Part shown: in pieces, positions 43,595 to 45,884 of the stretch | How positions within the stretch are numbered: position 1 is the first letter of the stretch | Layout of the letters: each line of letters begins with the position of its first letter | Assembly (NCBI GenBank): GCA_002494015.1 | Contig: DLAR01000072.1 | Span: 1 to 45,884 of the forward strand | DNA length: 45,884 nt | Direction: 5' to 3' | Source of the DNA: Porphyromonadaceae bacterium UBA7042 | GTDB taxonomy: Bacteria > Bacteroidota > Bacteroidia > Bacteroidales > Muribaculaceae | Translations under genes and position numbers: made by a program | Notes under the pieces: model-generated | The model's database searches: none | What the model was told of the DNA's origin: nothing | What the model saw: only the letters and a program-made list of their open reading frames with translations

Positions 43595-44601
43595 CGGCCG
43601 TTGCGTTTTTTGATGGTTTCCTGTGCGAGTTTGGCCCACGGTTTGAGCTGAGCATCGGTCCATTCCATGCCGTTGTCAGGGGCATCGGGGGTGAGCATAG
43701 AGCAGGTCTCGTCTTTGTCGGCGATGTCCCACATCAGCACGCTCAGCTTGTTCTTGTCGGCAAAATCGATCCACTCGTTCCACGATTCATAATTGATGTC
43801 GCCGTCGCCGAGGTGGTTCATGGAGCCGCATTCCGAAACAATCAGCGGCAGTCCCATCTCGATTGCCTTTTCGGCCTTGGAGCGGTTCCACTCTTTGTGG
43901 GTGTCGGCATAGAAATGCAGCGAATAAAGGAGGTTGTCAAATTCGAGCGGAGACTCGGCTGCGGCATCGACCTCTTGGTCCCAGCGCGGAGTGCCGACGA
44001 TGATGACCGACGACGGGGCGTTTTTGCGGATTACGGGAATCAGCTCGTTGGCATAGTCCTTGACTTCCTGCCACGGAATTTCGAGCGGTTCGTTCCAGAT
44101 TTCGTAAATGACATTGGGTGAATCACCGTATTTTTCGGTCATAACGGTGAAAAATTCCTTGGCGTTGTCAAGCGTGTTGTCATGGGAGTGCCAGTCGCAG
44201 ATGATGTACATGTCATTGGCTATGGCAGCGTCGATGACGGTCGATGCGAGGTTGACCGAGTAGGCCGAGTCAGGGTCGTAGGCTTTGGTGATGTCTCCGG
44301 CCTTGTGTGCGCCGATGGCAGCGCGGGTCACGTTGGCTCCCCATTTTTCTTTCAGGGCCTTGATTGTGCCCTCGTTGTAGAATCGTCCCCAGTTGCCGTG
44401 CCATCCGAGTGACGGCCCGGTCAGAACCACGGTATCGCCGTCGGCGTTAAGCAGATAACGGCCTTCGACATGGAGCGGTGACACACCTGCCACGACCGTG
44501 TCGGTCTCGGCTGTGTCATTTTGACGGTTGGATGAACCGCATGATGAAAATGAAATGGGCAGGGTCAGTAATAGTAGAGTCAGAGAAGAAAACGTCTTCA
44601 T
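43591..44601 (-). CDS. GH5 endoglucanase-like lipoprotein
   Basis: A 336-residue lipoprotein (LPISFSSC, Cys21; then GSSNR, not acidic, so probably periplasmic). The GH5 domain starts LHVEGRYLLNADGDTVVLTGPSLGWHGNWGRFYNEGTIKAL. IICDWHSHD, acid/base E171 (VIYEIWNEP), LLYSLHFYADTH and nucleophile E257 (LIVSECGS) are the expected catalytic loops. The pattern is closest to subfamily 2 cellulases, although they usually have ExG with Trp where Cys is found here. It probably cuts beta-1,4-glucosyl linkages in glucomannan or cello-oligosaccharides. It is the first gene of a three-gene unit and overlaps the esterase by 4 bp. Confidence 0.85.
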   Translation of the reverse strand: MKTFSSLTLLLLTLPISFSSCGSSNRQNDTAETDTVVAGVSPLHVEGRYLLNADGDTVVLTGPSLGWHGNWGRFYNEGTIKALKEKWGANVTRAAIGAHKAGDITKAYDPDSAYSVNLASTVIDAAIANDMYIICDWHSHDNTLDNAKEFFTVMTEKYGDSPNVIYEIWNEPLEIPWQEVKDYANELIPVIRKNAPSSVIIVGTPRWDQEVDAAAESPLEFDNLLYSLHFYADTHKEWNRSKAEKAIEMGLPLIVSECGSMNHLGDGDINYESWNEWIDFADKNKLSVLMWDIADKDETCSMLTPDAPDNGMEWTDAQLKPWAKLAQETIKKRNGR

Positions 44602-44641
44602 GGGAAAATTTTGTATTTAATAGTATTGGTGTTATTTAACA

Positions 44642-44649
44642 CGAAGGTA
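44642..44649 (-). promoter_or_regulatory. Weak -7-like box upstream of the GH5 unit
   Basis: The minus-strand TACCTTCG matches TAnnTTTG at all but one position, about 40 bases upstream of the GH5 ATG. No -33 element is clear. This is a tentative call. Confidence 0.25.
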
Positions 44650-44718
44650 GAGATTATTGCATTAATAGTAAAATTAGCCGCACGAAATGGCTATAAAGAG
44701 GTAAAAAAGTACAAGCCG

Positions 44719-44760
44719 GAATTGAGAATTGGAAAAATTCTCAATTCTCAATTCTCAATT
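44719..44760. repeat. Hairpin overlapping a heptanucleotide tandem repeat
   Basis: Perfect 12-base arms 44719-44730 and 44736-44747 with a 5-base loop. The right arm is the first part of three exact copies of ATTCTCA (44737-44757) plus a partial fourth. It starts 3 bases after the AraC stop codon on the minus strand, and may act as a weak 3' end for that gene. Confidence 0.8.
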
Positions 44761-44763
44761 TTC

Positions 44764-45639
44764 TCACACCACTGTCTTGTGGTGCTGGTAGAGGTCGCGG
44801 AATAATTTGGGTGAACTGCCTTTCTTCTTTTTAAAGATGCGGTTGAAGTTGGATATATTGTTGAACCCGCATTCATAGCATATCTCGGCAATTGAAGTCG
44901 TGGAGTCGACAAGGGCGCGGGTTGCGTGCCCGAGACGGATGTCGATCAGATAATCAGAGATAGACCTACCGGTTCTGAGCTTGAAAAAGCGGCTGAAGGC
45001 GGTCGGGGTCATGCGGGCGATTTCGGCGAGGTCGCTCAGGCGTATCGCCTCTTTGTAGTGACGTTCGATATATTCCTGTACTTTTTGCACTCGCCTGCTG
45101 TCGCCCGTCGGTTTGATTGATGAGAACGATGTGCTTGATAAAGTGCGGTAATCTCTTTCGTTGGCAAGTTCATAGAGTATAGACATCAGTTCGATTACGC
45201 GATAAAACCCTGACTCTGTCGCCGTCAGGCGGTCAAGGCGGCTGTAGACGCGCATGATGCTCGGGAGGCTGAACGCGATGCCGTTGGCCGACTGGTCGAG
45301 CATCTTGCGTATTGGGGCAAGCTGAGTCTTTGCAAGGAACACTTCTCCAAACAGGTTGCGTGAAAACTGTATCGTTATTTCGCGGATTTTGTCATTTTTG
45401 CATTCATGCTGTTCCCACCCGTGCTCGATGCCGTTTCCCACAAGCACAAGGTCATAGTCGCTCAGAATCTCGACCGAGTCTCCGACTATGCGACGTGCCG
45501 AATTGCAGTTGGCCACGAAGTTCAGTTCATATTCCTCGTGGCGGTGCACAGGGTAGGTAAAACGGTCCTTGTGTCTGTCTATCAGATAAAAACAGTCTTT
45601 CTCCGATAATGGAGTGATTTCAGTGATTATCTTGCTCAT
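44764..45639 (-). CDS. AraC-family transcriptional regulator
   Basis: The 291-residue protein has an N-terminal cupin-like sensing domain (about 20-100; FTYPVHRHEEYELNFV) and a C-terminal double helix-turn-helix (about 185-285). The first helix pair is in LSDLAEIARMTPTAFSRFFKLRTG; the second in SIAEICYECGFNNISNFNRIFKKKKGSSP, a classic AraC signature. It lies upstream of the three mannan units in the same direction. A mannan-responsive activator of AraC type also accompanies the B. fragilis mannan operon, so it probably activates this locus in response to a mannan-derived sugar. No hybrid two-component regulator or ECF sigma pair is present. Confidence 0.9.
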   Translation of the reverse strand: MSKIITEITPLSEKDCFYLIDRHKDRFTYPVHRHEEYELNFVANCNSARRIVGDSVEILSDYDLVLVGNGIEHGWEQHECKNDKIREITIQFSRNLFGEVFLAKTQLAPIRKMLDQSANGIAFSLPSIMRVYSRLDRLTATESGFYRVIELMSILYELANERDYRTLSSTSFSSIKPTGDSRRVQKVQEYIERHYKEAIRLSDLAEIARMTPTAFSRFFKLRTGRSISDYLIDIRLGHATRALVDSTTSIAEICYECGFNNISNFNRIFKKKKGSSPKLFRDLYQHHKTVV

Positions 45640-45718
45640 TGGTTAATTTTGCTATTATGTCTTGACGGTATTAAGAGAGAATGGACTAAGGTGTAATCAG
45701 TTGTCAGGTATGATTGCA

Positions 45719-45750
45719 CAAATTTAAAATGAAATTTTATATTGTGCAAA
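45719..45750 (-). promoter_or_regulatory. Complete Bacteroidetes promoter for the AraC regulator
   Basis: On the minus strand, TTTG (45747-45750), a 20-base spacer and TAAATTTG (45719-45726) form a full match to the Bacteroidetes consensus. The predicted start near 45712 gives a leader of about 73 bases. Constitutive expression would fit a regulator gene. Confidence 0.75.
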
Positions 45751-45884
45751 TTTTAGCAGAATATTGACTTTTTTTGACGTTGATTTGCTGTCATGAGAAG
45801 TTGCCATTGCCGGTAATTTTAGATAATTTTTAGATAATTTTATCACTGTGTCGCAATTAATTCCAGGGCCGGCGCATGAAATTT

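Noticed and set aside
40629..44700. A shared operator for the AraC regulator in front of the three mannan units
   Set aside because: I looked for a motif common to the regions upstream of SusC, GH94 and GH5. Short GGCTATA/GGCTATTTA-like similarities exist, but not at consistent positions, and they are no better than chance for AT-rich DNA.
45810..45845. Repeated TTTTAGATAA at the right edge as a regulatory array
   Set aside because: Only two to three AT-rich copies next to the window edge; too little to support a function.
1..45884. CRISPR arrays, tRNA or rRNA genes
   Set aside because: No regularly spaced repeats, cloverleaf-like segments or conserved rRNA sequences were seen in the intergenic regions.

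Overview
The window looks like a Bacteroidales chromosome, most likely a Muribaculaceae-type gut commensal; the family is my inference. The signs are SusC/SusD pairs, a type IX secretion C-terminal sorting domain, DUF3098 and DUF5723 proteins, many lipoproteins, Bacteroidetes-type promoters (-7 box TAnnTTTG, -33 TTG/TTTG) and no clear Shine-Dalgarno sequences. I saw no tRNA, rRNA, CRISPR array, transposase or integrase.

Positions 1-7250 hold a leftward housekeeping cluster, ftsX - DUF3098 - uppP - truB - queA (cell division, undecaprenyl phosphate recycling, two tRNA-modifying enzymes), with apbE upstream of it. Between apbE and ftsX sits a compact, AT-richer type II restriction-modification module: an NgoMIV-like endonuclease and a 5-methylcytosine methyltransferase. 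It is bracketed by a perfect 83-bp direct repeat (4078-4160 and 6043-6125). The repeat carries a complete promoter, so the same promoter sits in front of ftsX and in front of the methyltransferase. This looks like an insertion with long target duplication and is the most striking structural feature here.

Positions 7250-20650 hold a rightward DJ-1 family gene, a 2604-residue secreted subtilase with a type IX sorting domain, a leftward nitroreductase, a two-gene unit of a large lipoprotein and a DUF5723 outer-membrane-type protein, and a small exported protein of unknown function.

Positions 20800-45640 are one large polysaccharide utilisation locus, all on the minus strand, and best explained as a beta-(gluco)mannan locus. 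It appears to have three transcription units plus a regulator. From right to left: an AraC regulator; GH5 endoglucanase-like - acetylesterase - GH5 mannanase-like; SusC - SusD - surface glycan-binding protein - IPT-domain binding protein - surface GH26; then, after a terminator and a new promoter, GH94 cellobiose phosphorylase - GH26 - GH130 mannosylglucose phosphorylase - GPH sugar transporter - mannobiose/cellobiose 2-epimerase - acetylesterase. Lipoprotein sequences after the lipid-bearing Cys suggest that SusD, both binding proteins and the larger GH26 are on the cell surface, while the smaller GH26 and both GH5 enzymes are periplasmic. Together the epimerase and the two phosphorylases could process all four beta-1,4 disaccharides that come from glucomannan. 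A jelly-roll-like module is shared by the binding protein (two near-identical tandem copies) and the surface GH26 (one copy spliced into the catalytic domain).
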